A stretch of DNA of 64,000 nt from contig JAAXNY010000005.1 in the NCBI GenBank assembly GCA_013420905.1, forward strand, positions 2,728,001 to 2,792,000, read 5' to 3'. Source of the DNA: Collybia mongolica. Its lineage: Eukaryota; Basidiomycota; Agaricomycetes; Agaricales; Clitocybaceae. Both the position numbers and the translations under genes were made by a program. How positions within the stretch are numbered: the stretch's first letter is position 1; every line of letters begins with the position of its first letter. The notes under the pieces were generated by a model. The model was not told where the DNA came from. It saw only the letters and a list, made by a program, of their open reading frames with translations, and ran no database searches. This document shows, piece by piece, positions 12,757 to 23,741 of this stretch.

Positions 12757-13437
12757 TAACCCGTGCGGGTCGCAGGTATGGGTACCCATGGGTTAGGGTA
12801 CAGGTCATACTCTAGTAACCCATAACCCATACTCAACCCATACCATAAATAGTACTGCCAGATCTTTGTATCCCGTACTCAACCCATATTGTAGATAGCG
12901 CACGGTTCCTGACCACGCATGTTTAAAGTACGCGAGCTTGTGTCGAGGATGTAGAACTGAAACGAGACAATGATCAGCAATTGAGCAATTGTAGAATAAA
13001 GAAGACTCACCCATAGCAATCTGGTAAGTTTCTGAAGCGTCTGTGAGTGAATAATAACGATTAAGTGTCTTCTTTGCAATTCTCATGGCTGCTTGGATTG
13101 CTGGGTTGTTGCCACTAGTTCACTTGATTGCATTGGTGAAGTACGTGTTGATATGGTCCATGGCCGGAATTACTGTTGAGATGTTAAGGCCATTGCTTTA
13201 CTGGACGAAATCCAGGGGAAAATTGAACTAGAGAAGCTGGGGGAACTGTTAAGGATTCGAGCTTAGTTTTACTATATGTTTTTGTCTACTGTGAAAACCC
13301 GCGTGGGAACCCTAACCCATCGCTACCTGCCCATACCTGCTCTGATTCTACCTGCGGGTTGACAGGTTGCTACCCGTGTGGGTACAGGTACAGGTCAACC
13401 TTGTCATACCCGCGGGAGTACCCGTGCTATAGCCTAG
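12757..13437 (-). mobile_element. hAT transposase fragment in a CG-rich-ended element
   Basis: On the minus strand the frame at 13086 and upstream reads MDHINTYFTNAIK, NNPAIQAAMRIAKKTLNRYY and SLTDASETYQIAM, then after a probable intron VLHPRHKLAYFKHAW. This is the stretch typical of fungal hAT (Activator-like) transposases just before the dimerisation region. Only about 80 residues remain. The ends are rich in ACCCG/CGGGT steps (GTAACCCGTGCGGGT left, ACCCGCGGGAGTACCCG right). TCACAG flanks both sides (12748-12753 and about 13438-13443), a possible partial target duplication. Confidence 0.6.
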
Positions 13438-14406
13438 TCACAGGAGACTTTGAGTGGCCTCAAAGTAACTGTGCAATTTATGCATCTCAACCCAGCAAAT
13501 CCCTTCACCAAGCAGGTTCTGGACTATGGTGATATTGTGGAAGTGCAGTAAGTCATTTTATATCTACTGATAGTCAGCTCGGCCTCATTTTTATTAAGCT
13601 CTCATCATAAATTATATGACTTCGCCCCCACCAAAAATAAAATATTTACACCCCTTCCCACTCATTTTATCGCAAATCACCCACCAGCGGCCTCACAGCC
13701 TATCCCTGAGCCATCTGGAAGTGGCACTCCAATGCCTGACTTCCACTACCTCATGCCAGCTTGGAATTCATTGTCAAGGACTCCACTCACACCACTCCCA
13801 CCCCTCGAGGCTGGGCCAAGTACCCAGATATATTCCCCACTCCCTTCACCACAGCCGCAAGGCCCCGTCCACCCACTATTAGACATGCAGCTGATTGGTT
13901 GAAAGGTGAAAGTACTGGTCACTGAAGGGAAATGGAAGAGCAAGGAGGTAGCCACTTCGGTTGTGGAGACGGATGGAGAGTTATCCATCTGTTCCATGCA
14001 CTATACCACTTCAGAACTCTTGTCACTGGAGCAAGTTACTCTGAAACATCCCAATCCAATGCGCAACAATGGCTTGCTTCTCGTAATTGAGGGCAAGCAT
14101 TGTGGTAAATATGTCTAGCAAATTCACCATCGATATGATGGTGACAATGCATTTGTTCTTTTAGCTGTGATCAACTGGACAGAGGATGGCCATGAGAGTT
14201 TATTGGAGGAGCATTTTGAGCTCAATCCCAACAAACTCTGTGTTGGTATTGAGACTAAGGATGAGAAAGCCTGTGGTGGTGAGCTGATGGCTAGTCTTTG
14301 TGAGGAGGCTTGAAAAACTCGTGCAAAATAAGTAGGGGCACTATTAAAATAATCCTTTCTATAATATATACATTGCTTGATAATTGACATGCCCACATCC
14401 TATCCT

Positions 14407-14892
14407 TGTTACAAATTCCCTTATCATGTGTCCTATCTATCTTTTTCTTCTTACTCACTGTTGCTTACTCATACTTACTAATATCAGTCTGCATTACTCA
14501 GACAATTCTCCATTAGTCCCATTTATCCCATGCTTACTCATTCCCTTTATCTATATAGCCAATAGCATTAATCTCTCTTATCTATACAACCAATAGCGTA
14601 AATCATGCTTATCTATGCTTATTGGACTCCTACGTATATATAGGGACATTCTAGCTTAGTTAGTTCTTTAGCTTGACCTAGCTGAATTCACCTTATTCAT
14701 CTACTCTTGACTCCTCAACATGAACTCGATCCTACTTGCCTTACAAAGGGAGTAGTGCATCTTTGATACAGACGATCTGACTTAGCCCTACTGAGGGAGT
14801 CATTAGACATGGGACTTACAGAGTCAATGGTCTAGAACGAACAAACAATAAACCAGACTGATCTAGAGGATAAGGCCTAAACAGCCATAACA
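14407..14892 (+). repeat. Gypsy-1 5' LTR
   Basis: TG...CA LTR. A TATA box TATATATAG starts at 14635, and 35 nt later the 10-mer AGCTTGACCT (14670-14679) begins. This 10-mer is the exact complement of 14895-14904 just past the LTR. Confidence 0.93.
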
Positions 14893-14894
14893 AA

Positions 14895-14904
14895 AGGTCA
14901 AGCT
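14895..14904 (+). promoter_or_regulatory. Gypsy-1 putative self-primer-binding site
   Basis: AGGTCAAGCT starts 3 nt after the LTR end and is the exact reverse complement of LTR positions 14670-14679. No match to the usual TGG-starting tRNA primer site was seen. Confidence 0.7.
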
Positions 14905-14960
14905 GATCAGAACCATCAACCTATTAAGGTTTAGATGCAACAGCACCAGCACAATATGGA

Positions 14961-16115
14961 TTGAACCCTGCGAGCAGCAGCAGTAGCAGCAGAAGCAGCA
15001 GTAGGCAGAGCGCCTTCAGCAACGAAGATTTTCAAGACGCAGAAGAACAGCCAAGACTTGCAGTAGTCACGCAGACAATAGAAACACCCACAACACCAAA
15101 ACTAAAGACAGAAAGTTCCAAAAGAAAGGAACCTGAAGAACCACTGAAACCCAAAACACCAGACTCCCCAATACCACCCAATTCTGACATAGAAATGGCA
15201 GAGGAACAAAGACCCACTGAGATCAAACTCAGCTCACTGAACATTTTTGATGGAAACAGAAAGATGACGAAGGACTTTGTCCTTGATTGCAAGATGTACT
15301 TGGGAGCAAACAGAATTTATGACATGGACTGGAAAAGAATCCTTTACGTGCTTTCTTATATGAAAGGAGGAACAGCAGGATCATGGAAGAAATCCTGGTA
15401 CAGAGAGAAAAGTGACAACCCAGGCACTTTTACAGATTTTATGACAACAGTTGAAGAAGCGTTTTCCACACCAGATGAAGCAGGAGATGCCAGACAGACC
15501 CTGAAGATGCTGCACATGCAAGGAAACATGACAGCAGATGATTACATTGTGGAGTTCAAATCAGCTGCATCAGAAAGCCAGATCACCAAAAGCGAAGCAC
15601 TCATTGAGTACTTCATGGAAGGAATACCACCCTCCTTGATGCAGAAGATTTTGACAATGGATAACCCACCCACCAACATCAAGGGTTGGTACCAAAAGGC
15701 ATCCATATTCGATACACAATTCAGACATGCAAGATCAATTGTAGCACGAATCAAAGGAAACACCGGAAAACCCGCAGGAGGAAACAACTGAAAGAAATAT
15801 AATTTCCAACAGAACAATCCCAGATATGTCCTGAACAATGCCAGGGACCCAAACACAATGGATATAGATTGATCGACTATCCAAGAAAGAGACGAACACA
15901 TGAAGCGAGGATTATGCTTCGAATGTCACAAGTTCAGACATCAAGCATCAGATCATAGAGCTGGAGGCTCTATTCCCCAGACCCCATGAAAGGAAGAAAC
16001 AAAGACACCAATGAAAGGCAAAGACGCCTATATGAAGATCCAATCCCTCTTAGCAGGATTGGATGAAGAAGAGAAGGAGATTGCCTTGAAGAACATGGAA
16101 GATGAGGGTTTTTAA
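14961..16115 (+). pseudogene. Gypsy-1 gag
   Basis: Retrotransposon capsid gene. Ser-rich start, then a capsid-like core (SLNIFDGNRKMTKDFVLDCK, about residues 93-112; GSWKKSWYRE; AFSTPDEAGDARQTLKML) and a zinc-knuckle remnant CFECHKFRHQASDH in which the last Cys is His. In-frame TGA codons occur at 15789 and further on; the natural end is TAA at 16113-16115, preceded by GGGTTTT (16106-16112). No ATG in this frame precedes the Ser-rich stretch; ATG at 14932 and 14956 are in other frames, so the original start is lost or shifted. Confidence 0.85.
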
Positions 16116-19100
16116 AGTGGTGGCCTGAATCAATGTCAGTACCTGCCGAGACTTATTCTGTTACACTATCACCTGTAATTTTAGGAGAAATGAATTGACA
16201 ATCTCTTTCTATTCCAATTACAGTGATTGAAGAACAGAAAAATGTCGAAACCCCAGCAATTGGACTCATCAATTGTGGAGCTGGAGGAATCTTCATCGAT
16301 AAGACATTCATTGAAGAGAATGAAATAAAGACAACCCCACTGAGAAAGTCAATCTCAGTCAGAAATGTAGATGGAATGAAGAACAAATCAGGGAACATCA
16401 CAGATTGTGTATGGACCAAGATTTGAATTGGAGATGAAGAAATCAGAATCTGACTATTAGTTAGTGGATTAGGAAAGGAGAACATCATCCTTGGACTACC
16501 ATGGTTAAAGCACAACCCCAAGATTGATTGGGAGAAAGGAACACTTGACTTCAGACCAAGCATCAAAAAAGGAGTTCTATCGGAAGCAATCCGAAGGAAT
16601 ATAGAAATCCGACAGATGAAACAAACATGGCAATACCCCAAGGCAACAGTAATGGAAATACAGGAAGAATACCCAGAAGAAATCCCAAGGAATCAACCCC
16701 TTGAAGATTGGCAACCAATTCTTTTAGGAATCAACAAAGAAGATGACAAACATGAAGTCAATCTACTTAGGACATACATCCATCTGGAAGACGATGAAGA
16801 AGAATCCATTTGGATAAGGGCAAAGACATCAATATCACAGGAACTAGAACACAAGGCAGAAATTGAAGATCAGAAACCAAAGAAGACACTACCAGAATTC
16901 TATCAAGAATATGCATCACTATTTGACAAAACAAACTTGGAAAGAATGCCAACACAACGATCATGGGACCATGCAATAGATCTAAAACCTGACTTCATCC
17001 CAAAGGATTGTAAGATCTATCCCATTAGCCCAGTGGAACAAGAAAAACTGGACAAATTCATTGATGAAAACATGCGGGGGGGATACATCAGACCATTGAA
17101 ATCCCCACAGGCATCACCCTTCTTCTTTGTATCAAAGAAAGACTTAGCGAAACTTCAACCAACTCAGGATTACAGGAGACTGAATGAAGGAACGATAAAG
17201 AACGCATACCCCTTACCACTTGTAGGGGAGCTTCTTGACAAACGGAAAGGGGCCAAATATTTCACAAAATTGGACCTACAATGGGGATACAACAATGTCC
17301 GGATCAAAGAAGGCAATGAATGGAAAGCAGCATTCAAAACTAACAGGGGATTGTTCAAACCCCTTGTTATGTTTTTCGGCTTATGCAATTCACCGGCAAC
17401 ATTCCAGAACATGATGAACGACATCTACATAATAGAAATTGATGAAGGATGGATCCTGATCTACATGGACAACATCCTGATTTCCTCCAACAACATTGAT
17501 GATTTACAAAGAAAGACCATGAAGGTCCTGGATAAACTGAAGGAAAACGACTTATACCTGAATCTGGACAAATGTGTATTCAAAGCCACAGAACTTGAAT
17601 ACCTTGGATTAGTCATCAGAGAAAATGAAATAGATATGGAACCAACTAAATTGGCAGGAATCGCAGATTGGCCAGCCCCGACAACAGTGAAACAAGTCCA
17701 ATCATTCCTCAGATTTGCAAACTTTTACCGAAAGTTCATTGGACACTATGCTGAACTTAGCAGACCATTGACAAATCTGACAAGAAAAGACATCGAATGG
17801 AAGTGGACTCAAGATTGTCAGGAAGCATTCAACGGATTAAAACAGAAATTTTTGAAATTGCCTGTCCTCATGATGCCAGACAAGAACAAACCATTCCACA
17901 TCAAATCAGATGCTTCAAAATGGGCCACAGGCATGGTATTATGACAACAAAACAACAACGGAGAATGGCATCCATGCGGATACATTTCACACTCATTTAC
18001 GGAAACAGAAAGAAACTATGAAATCTATGACAGAGAATTACTAGGCATCATTCGAGCCTTGAAAACATGGAGACATTACCTCAAAGGATCACAATTCCCC
18101 ACAGTGATTCTGTCAGATCACAAAAACCTGATGTACTTCTGAATGGCACAAAAATTGAACCGACAACAAGCGGGATGGAGCCTGTTCCTGTCACAATTTG
18201 ATCTGAAACTCATACACACACCCGGAACACGAATGATACAGTCTGATGCTCTATCGAGAAGATCAGACTATGTCAGTACAGAAGACACAGACAACAAAGA
18301 CCGGATCTTACTACCAGATGATATTTTTATCAAAATGATTGATATAGGTTTACAAGAAGACCTAAAGAAATCAGTTGAAGAAGATGAGCTGTTCGCAAAA
18401 TCAATTGAAGCATTAAAAGAGACAGGGACACCACCAATCAAATCAAACCTGTCTGATTGGAAATTCGAAGACGGACTTCTGTTTTTCAAGAACAGATGTT
18501 ATGTGGGACCAGATGCAAAATTGCAATGAGAAATAGTACGAAGATATCACGACACAAAACCAGGAGGACACCCAGGCCAATATAAAACACAAGAATTAAT
18601 CAGTCGAGAATACTGGTGGCCAGGAATGGGAGTATTCATAAAGAATTACGTTGATGGCTGTGCTACATGCCAACAAATGAAAGTCAACACGCACCCAACA
18701 AGACCAGGGTTAATACCGATCACAGCAAATGGAGAACCATGCCCTTTCTCATTTGTCACAGCCAACTTCGTCACAGACCTCCCAGAAAATGATGGAAAAG
18801 ACAGTCTCATGGTTGTGGTAGATCATGGCCTTACAAAGGGGGTAATTTTTATCCCTCGCACCAAAACAATTGATGCTCTAGGAACAGCAAACCTTTACCT
18901 GGAACATGTCTACAAAAGATTTGGATTACCTGACACCTTCTTATCTGATTGAGGCCCTCAATTTGTGGCAAAGGTCTTCAAAGAACTAGGAAAACTCCTT
19001 GGAATCAAGCTTGTAATGAGCACAGCGTATCACCCACAAACGGATGGAGAAACAGAACAATTAAATCAAGAGCTCAAAATCTATTTCCGCATGTTCTGCC

Positions 19101-19795
19101 AGAACAACCCAGCAATATGGAAGGATCTTAACCCAATCGCAGAATTCATGCATAATCAAAGAACATACTCCACAACAAAAAGATCCCCATTCTTCCTTAT
19201 GATGGGATACGAACCACAGGCAATACCATCAGCATTCCAGAAGACAAACATTCCAAGTGTGGAGCAATGGATGATCAAACTCAATAGAGCACGAGAAGAA
19301 GCCCTGGCAGCACACGACTTGGCAAGAAGAAAAGTTGCAGAAAGGACAACATGAGGCTTCACTCCATTCAAACAAGGAGAACATGTTTGGTTAGAAGGAA
19401 CAAACCTTCGAATCCCCTATCCTTCAAGAAAACTAGCACCAAAACGAGAAGGACCCTTTGAGATCCAAGAAGTCCGCGGACCAGTAACATACAAACTGAA
19501 ACTTCCATCACAATGGAAGATCCACCCCATGTTTCATGCTTCCCTTCTTACACCATACAAGGAAACCGACACCCATGGACCCAATTTCTTAGAACCTCCA
19601 CCAGACCTCGTGGATCAAAATGAAGAGTATGAAGTAGAAGGAATTATCAATCACTGACAACGAGGCCGAGGCTTCCAATACCTTGTGAAATGGAAAGGTT
19701 ACTCATCAGCTCACAACACATAGGAACCCAAAAACCATTTAAAAGGAGCTCAAACAATACTACAATCCTACCAGAAGCAACACCGCTGCTAAACA
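16112..19795 (+). pseudogene. Gypsy-1 pol (protease-RT-RNase H-integrase-chromodomain)
   Basis: Read in the -1 frame relative to gag. Protease motif LINCGAGG has Asn (AAT at 16271) for the catalytic Asp. RT: HAIDLKP, FFFVSKKD, YRRLNEGTIKNAYPLP, then YMDN (AAC at 17471) where YMDD is expected. RNase H region ([39 protein letters not shown]). Integrase: HPGQYKTQELISREYWWPGM, CATCQQMK, first catalytic Asp replaced by Asn (AAC at 18764), SD*GPQF, YHPQTDGETEQLNQEL. C-terminal chromodomain around FQYLVKWKGYSSAHNT. In-frame TGAs at 16190, 16424, 16451, 17942, 18140, 18527, 18950, 19352 and 19658, plus a TAG near 19721. Three active-site Asp losses make it catalytically dead. Confidence 0.93.
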
Positions 19796-19947
19796 AACTC
19801 CCAAACAAATGATGACTTCCTCCTTTTTCACATCAGCCAAATCCGCCAACACACATTCCTCTCACTACTCTAACACTATGGGAGAAAGACTTGACTATGT
19901 CAATCGCATTCGTTGATGCAACAAATTCCAAAATTGGTTTGCACAAG

Positions 19948-22875
19948 ATTTTATTTTATTTTATTTTTTTTGCCAACATTTTATATACCAACTGTACCTA
20001 ATACATGTGCTGGTCACTACAAGTAGTAATTGGAGGAGTGGGGAGGGGGGGCAGAAGACAAAGTGCCGCGGAGCTGGGATGCTTGCCCGACCGAGGTCGA
20101 ACTAGCGAATGGAGCTGGAGCTCATTGTACACAGGCCGGAAGGGCCAATCTACGCCAGGGGGTAGGCCCCCCACTGCAGTGCCCTGCAGCGGGTGGTGGC
20201 TTCAAGTCCACCAATTATCCAGGTTTGCATGTTTGGGCAGGGAGCACCCTATAGCCATCACTTAGAACACTGAGTACTGCCCCTAGCCTGTTTAGGACTA
20301 GGGAACATCGAACACAAAAGCGCTCTCGTTCTCTGAGAGGAAGTCAACCAGCCACACATAGTGCAGCTGATGGCTGGGCTTGTCTTCCTGTCCATGTCGT
20401 GGACAGTCATATAGGACATGTTGTACGGTTTCCAGGGGAGCACTGCACCTACAGGAGACAGATTCCTCTTTGAAGAATCGGGACCAGAATGCCCCAATTG
20501 GAGCATGTCCAGTGATGCATTGCACCATGCAGATGGCCAAAGCATGGCTGTGACTGGTCTTGTGCATCCACAGCCCATTGTTTACATAGGTTGGAGTGAG
20601 CAGGGTGTCCTTTTTCGCATAGAGCATCAAGAAATTGGAGCCAATATACTTCTTGGACTGGAAGAGAGATTTCCAGCTGTCAAGCATGCGTGTGACTGCT
20701 TCACGTCGTGTGAAGTCAGCAGAGATAACCAGCACTCCACCTGCCTCAACACGAGTTGAGACAGCGCTGATGTGTGCCAGTTGGTGATCTTCAATCTCCA
20801 CTCCATTTGTAATGTGGTGGAGGTGTATCTTGTGGATGGCGCAGAGCTGCAGCCAAGGCAGCAGCACATCGCACACTTTGAGGGCAGACGGTTGACCTGA
20901 GTGGTGAGACATGTTGAGGGAACGCCTAAGGGCGTTGGTGGAGTCGGAGAAGATATGGACATCATGGATGTCCTCTAGTCTGATGTCAGCTGCCTGTCAG
21001 ATGCCTTCCGCAATTGTTCGCAGCTCGGTGTCATCAGACGTAGAGAGGCCAGTAGCATACCAGTCCTCATATAGGTCCCCAGCGTGCCAGACGTTGATAG
21101 GGCCCGAAATTGTTTGCACTTATAAAGTCAACAAGTAAGGCTATTAGTGTCATTTCTAATAACCAAGTAAGCAGTAATAAAGGATTAGAGTCGAGCTCCG
21201 AGACGGCTAATCAGAGTGAACTAGTCTAATGGATAATACACTATCAGTACAGAGGACTATGAGTACGGTCTATTATTAGTCCTATTCACCATGCCCGGTT
21301 ACAACCTCGGTGTCTTAGTTCATAAGTAACCGTTGTAGTATGATATCATTAGTCCGGGGATCATCATTAATAGGAGAAGTAATTGTAAATTCGGGACTTG
21401 CACAACCCGATCCTAGTCAGGGGTACTTGGTGTTAACTACCGGAAGTGACGGGACACCGTGAATAGCAACCAGGACAATCAGGAGGAGTAAACGACAGTG
21501 CCGCGCTGTTTTAAATAACAGAGCGCGCGGTCGGGACTTGATAAGAGTTTAGCCAGCTCTTTCAATATTTGATAAGTAACCAGTAAACGACATAATTGGC
21601 ACGCATGGCGCGCGTGCCAAGTTGTAGTAGACGCGTCAGTATTGAATACAGATTCTTGGCGCGCGGGAGCGCGGTTCCGTGTAAAATTTACAATTCCATA
21701 TGATATTTAGTTTGTACATTATAAATAGACTGTAGATGAGTAGCGCTAAGGCAAGGAATCTTGCCCCCACTTCGCGCTACTATAGAGTATACAAATCACA
21801 TTTGTTAAAACACTATTGCGTGCCCGAATTAAGGATCAGATTGCTTCAACGTGTCTTGATTGGAATTGATTGAAGAACTACAGAATTAAAGAGACTTAGT
21901 TCACTTGGAACTTAGTATCGTATTGTCCGTTGGAATTACTAGGCACTTGGCCTTAGTGCACTTGGCACTGTATTGTTTGATAAGTCGCTTGGACTTACAG
22001 ATCCGTTTGGGATCATTAATAATTGAACGTACACTTGGTACCCAGTCTATTGGATCGAGAAATATTATAAATATGGGAGCGGACATGACTCCTTTCCACC
22101 AACTTCTTAACATGAAGGTGGATAGGGGGGATGCCTGCGAGGGTCTCGCCAGCCCCATTCGGGGATGTCTTGAAGGCGCTGGTGATCCAAAGGCAAGCAC
22201 GCCTTTGCATCTTCCAGAGGTTATTGAGAGGGCCCGCCATGTGGGCCCCCTCATACATCCAGAGCCTGCTCCCATATGTAGCAATGGGGAGAACACAGGC
22301 TCGGTAGAGCATTCGTTTGTGCTTGGGCCTAAGCCCACACACAGAGTTGCCAAGGGAGAGCATAGCCTTCATGGAAGTGAGGGCTTTGTTCGTGTATTGC
22401 TTGACGTGCTCTCTGAATGTGAGGGGACAGTCAAAGAAGAACCCGAAGTAGCGCCAGATGGTGCCAGGGCAGAGGGGGGTGTCCCCAGTATATGGGGCGT
22501 AGCCAAGGTCAATGTCAGGGTTGATATTGCCGTGTTTTTGAGAGAAGTGGAATCCCTCAGACTTGCTGTGCTCAAGCACCAAACCCATTGCCTGGGTGAG
22601 CTCAAATATGACTTTGTAAGCTCCCTTGAGCTTAATGGGGTTCTGTTCGAACATGTCCGACTGCACTATAAATGGCCTGATGAGAGACAAGCATTTGCAA
22701 GCCACAAAAGTAGTTTGCCACACCAATCATCTTGGGTGATCCGTTTAAGGTGACGCCATGAGATGTGATCTGGCCCAGGGGTGGATCAATTCGAAGTGCC
22801 TGATAAGGCATCCGACATCTCAGCAGCAGAGTAGGGGACCCACACCCGAGTTGTAGGTGAGGTCCAAGCATTACC
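19948..22875 (-). mobile_element. 5'-truncated LINE (non-LTR retrotransposon) in minus orientation
   Basis: Bounded by the 12-bp target duplication GGTTTGCACAAG (19936-19947 and 22876-22887). The poly(A)-like tail reads as TTTTATTTTATTTTATTTTT on the plus strand at its left end. On the minus strand: RT entry segment with PGPDHISWRHLKRI (about 22790-22750); RT C-terminal part with ALGLVLEHSKSEGFHFSQ-type residues, IWRYFGFFFDCPLTFREHVK and LPIATYGSRLWMY (22726-22090); RNase H with SDDTELRTIAEG and FSDSTNALR (about 21080-20930); and a terminal Cys/His motif CRCSAPLETVQHVLYDCPRH (about 20450-20390). The RT active-site region between the first two parts is deleted, and a copia LTR interrupts the element. 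Dead. Confidence 0.9.
21095..22074 (+). mobile_element. Copia LTR inside the LINE, 3' end missing
   Basis: Starts TGATAGGGCCCG as at 8104 (minus) and follows that LTR for about 980 bp, then stops at ATTATAAATAT where the LINE RT resumes. The last ~200 bp of the LTR are absent, so this is a truncated LTR and not a clean solo LTR. Confidence 0.85.
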
Positions 22876-23741
22876 GGTTTGCACAAGAAACCCTCCAATC
22901 AATGATAACAGAAATTTGGGATAAAACCCCCAGTCAAGACCTTTTGGAACAGTATGGAAGATATAAACAGATACAAGATACACTGTTTAACCAAACTGCC
23001 AAAATCACAAGCTTCATGGATCAGGTTGCAGGAAACCTTAGCTCCACTCTAGAATTTGAAGCACTACAAATCATTGTAGAAAACAAAGAACAAATCTATG
23101 AAACACCCACTACATCAATTCCCTTCGACACATCATTGGCTCTTCAGACCACATCCTCTGGAAGAAGAACATTATTCCCCATTCCCAAAATGCCAGAACC
23201 ACCAAGCTATCGCTCGACATCTCCTGAATCAAATATATCACCATATACCACAAAAACACCTATACCATCTATAGACCCATCACTCGTTATGACACAAACC
23301 AAAAGACAGAAAGCAACAAAATCCATAATCAAAAAGAAACCAAAAAGAAGACCAGCAAAATTACCACTGAACTCCTTCAACCAAAAAGGAGACATCCAAA
23401 ATCCCATTGACTTAACCAATTCTACACCTGATCCATGCGATTCAATTTATAGCTTCAAATGCACACACTGCTGGTCTAAAGATCATATGAGACTAGACTG
23501 CCCAAACTATGAATGCCCAGGATGCAAAGAAAAGAAACCTGGACATGTATATTCCTTTTGCCCAAAAGTAATCCTCCAATACTCAGGGAAAGGTCATACC
23601 AATTTGTCTCCAAAGAAGCAAGCATGGAACTATGATGGTTATCAAGATGTCTATGGATTTTCTGAAGACGAGGAACATCACTCCGGGAAATCTTGGAATG
23701 GTCATTGAAGCTGGGGCACTTCAATCATAGAACGGGGGTAA

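Larger units (their letters stand above)
11204..14336 (+). pseudogene. Spt5-like NGN/KOW gene, copy 2, disrupted
   Basis: Second decayed NGN/KOW copy. 11204-11605 is its 5' flank (repeat R4, shared with the giant inverted repeat). GFVDL/HFVDL-type acidic N-terminal coding follows an acceptor at 11613 (RKPKDVIG, then HHFVDLTVQVDNEG). The C-terminal part lies at 13440-14328: VKFLVT/VLVTEGKWKSKEVA, HPNPMRNNGLLLVIEGKHCG, IHHRYDGDNAFVLLAV and ELNPNKLCVGIETKDEK. Between them sit a GGATGAAA copy and a hAT fragment. A TAG at 14116 interrupts the C-terminal frame, so it is a pseudogene. Homology to copy 1 at the N-terminus (RKPKD) supports the family assignment. Confidence 0.55.
19878..23708 (+). pseudogene. 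Gypsy-1 third ORF with CCHC zinc knuckle, split by LINE
   Basis: An extra ORF between the integrase/chromodomain end and the 3' LTR. ATG at 19878 (MGERLDYVNRIR), one TGA at 19914, then QNWFAQ up to 19947; after the LINE and its 12-bp duplication the same frame resumes at 22888 and runs without a stop to 23708 (about 297 residues in total). The C-terminal part has CTHCWSKDHMRLDC (C-X2-C-X4-H-X4-C) followed by a second Cys/His cluster CPGCKEKKPGHVYSFC. Pro/Ser/Thr-rich middle and a Lys/Arg-rich stretch (KSIIKKKPKRRPAK). Function unknown; it occupies the place of env in other retroelements but has no membrane segment, so a nucleic-acid-binding role is the simpler guess. Confidence 0.7.

Noticed and set aside
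21905..22753. 282-codon open frame on the plus strand
   Set aside because: It is antisense to the LINE reverse transcriptase and crosses the copia LTR junction; composition only.
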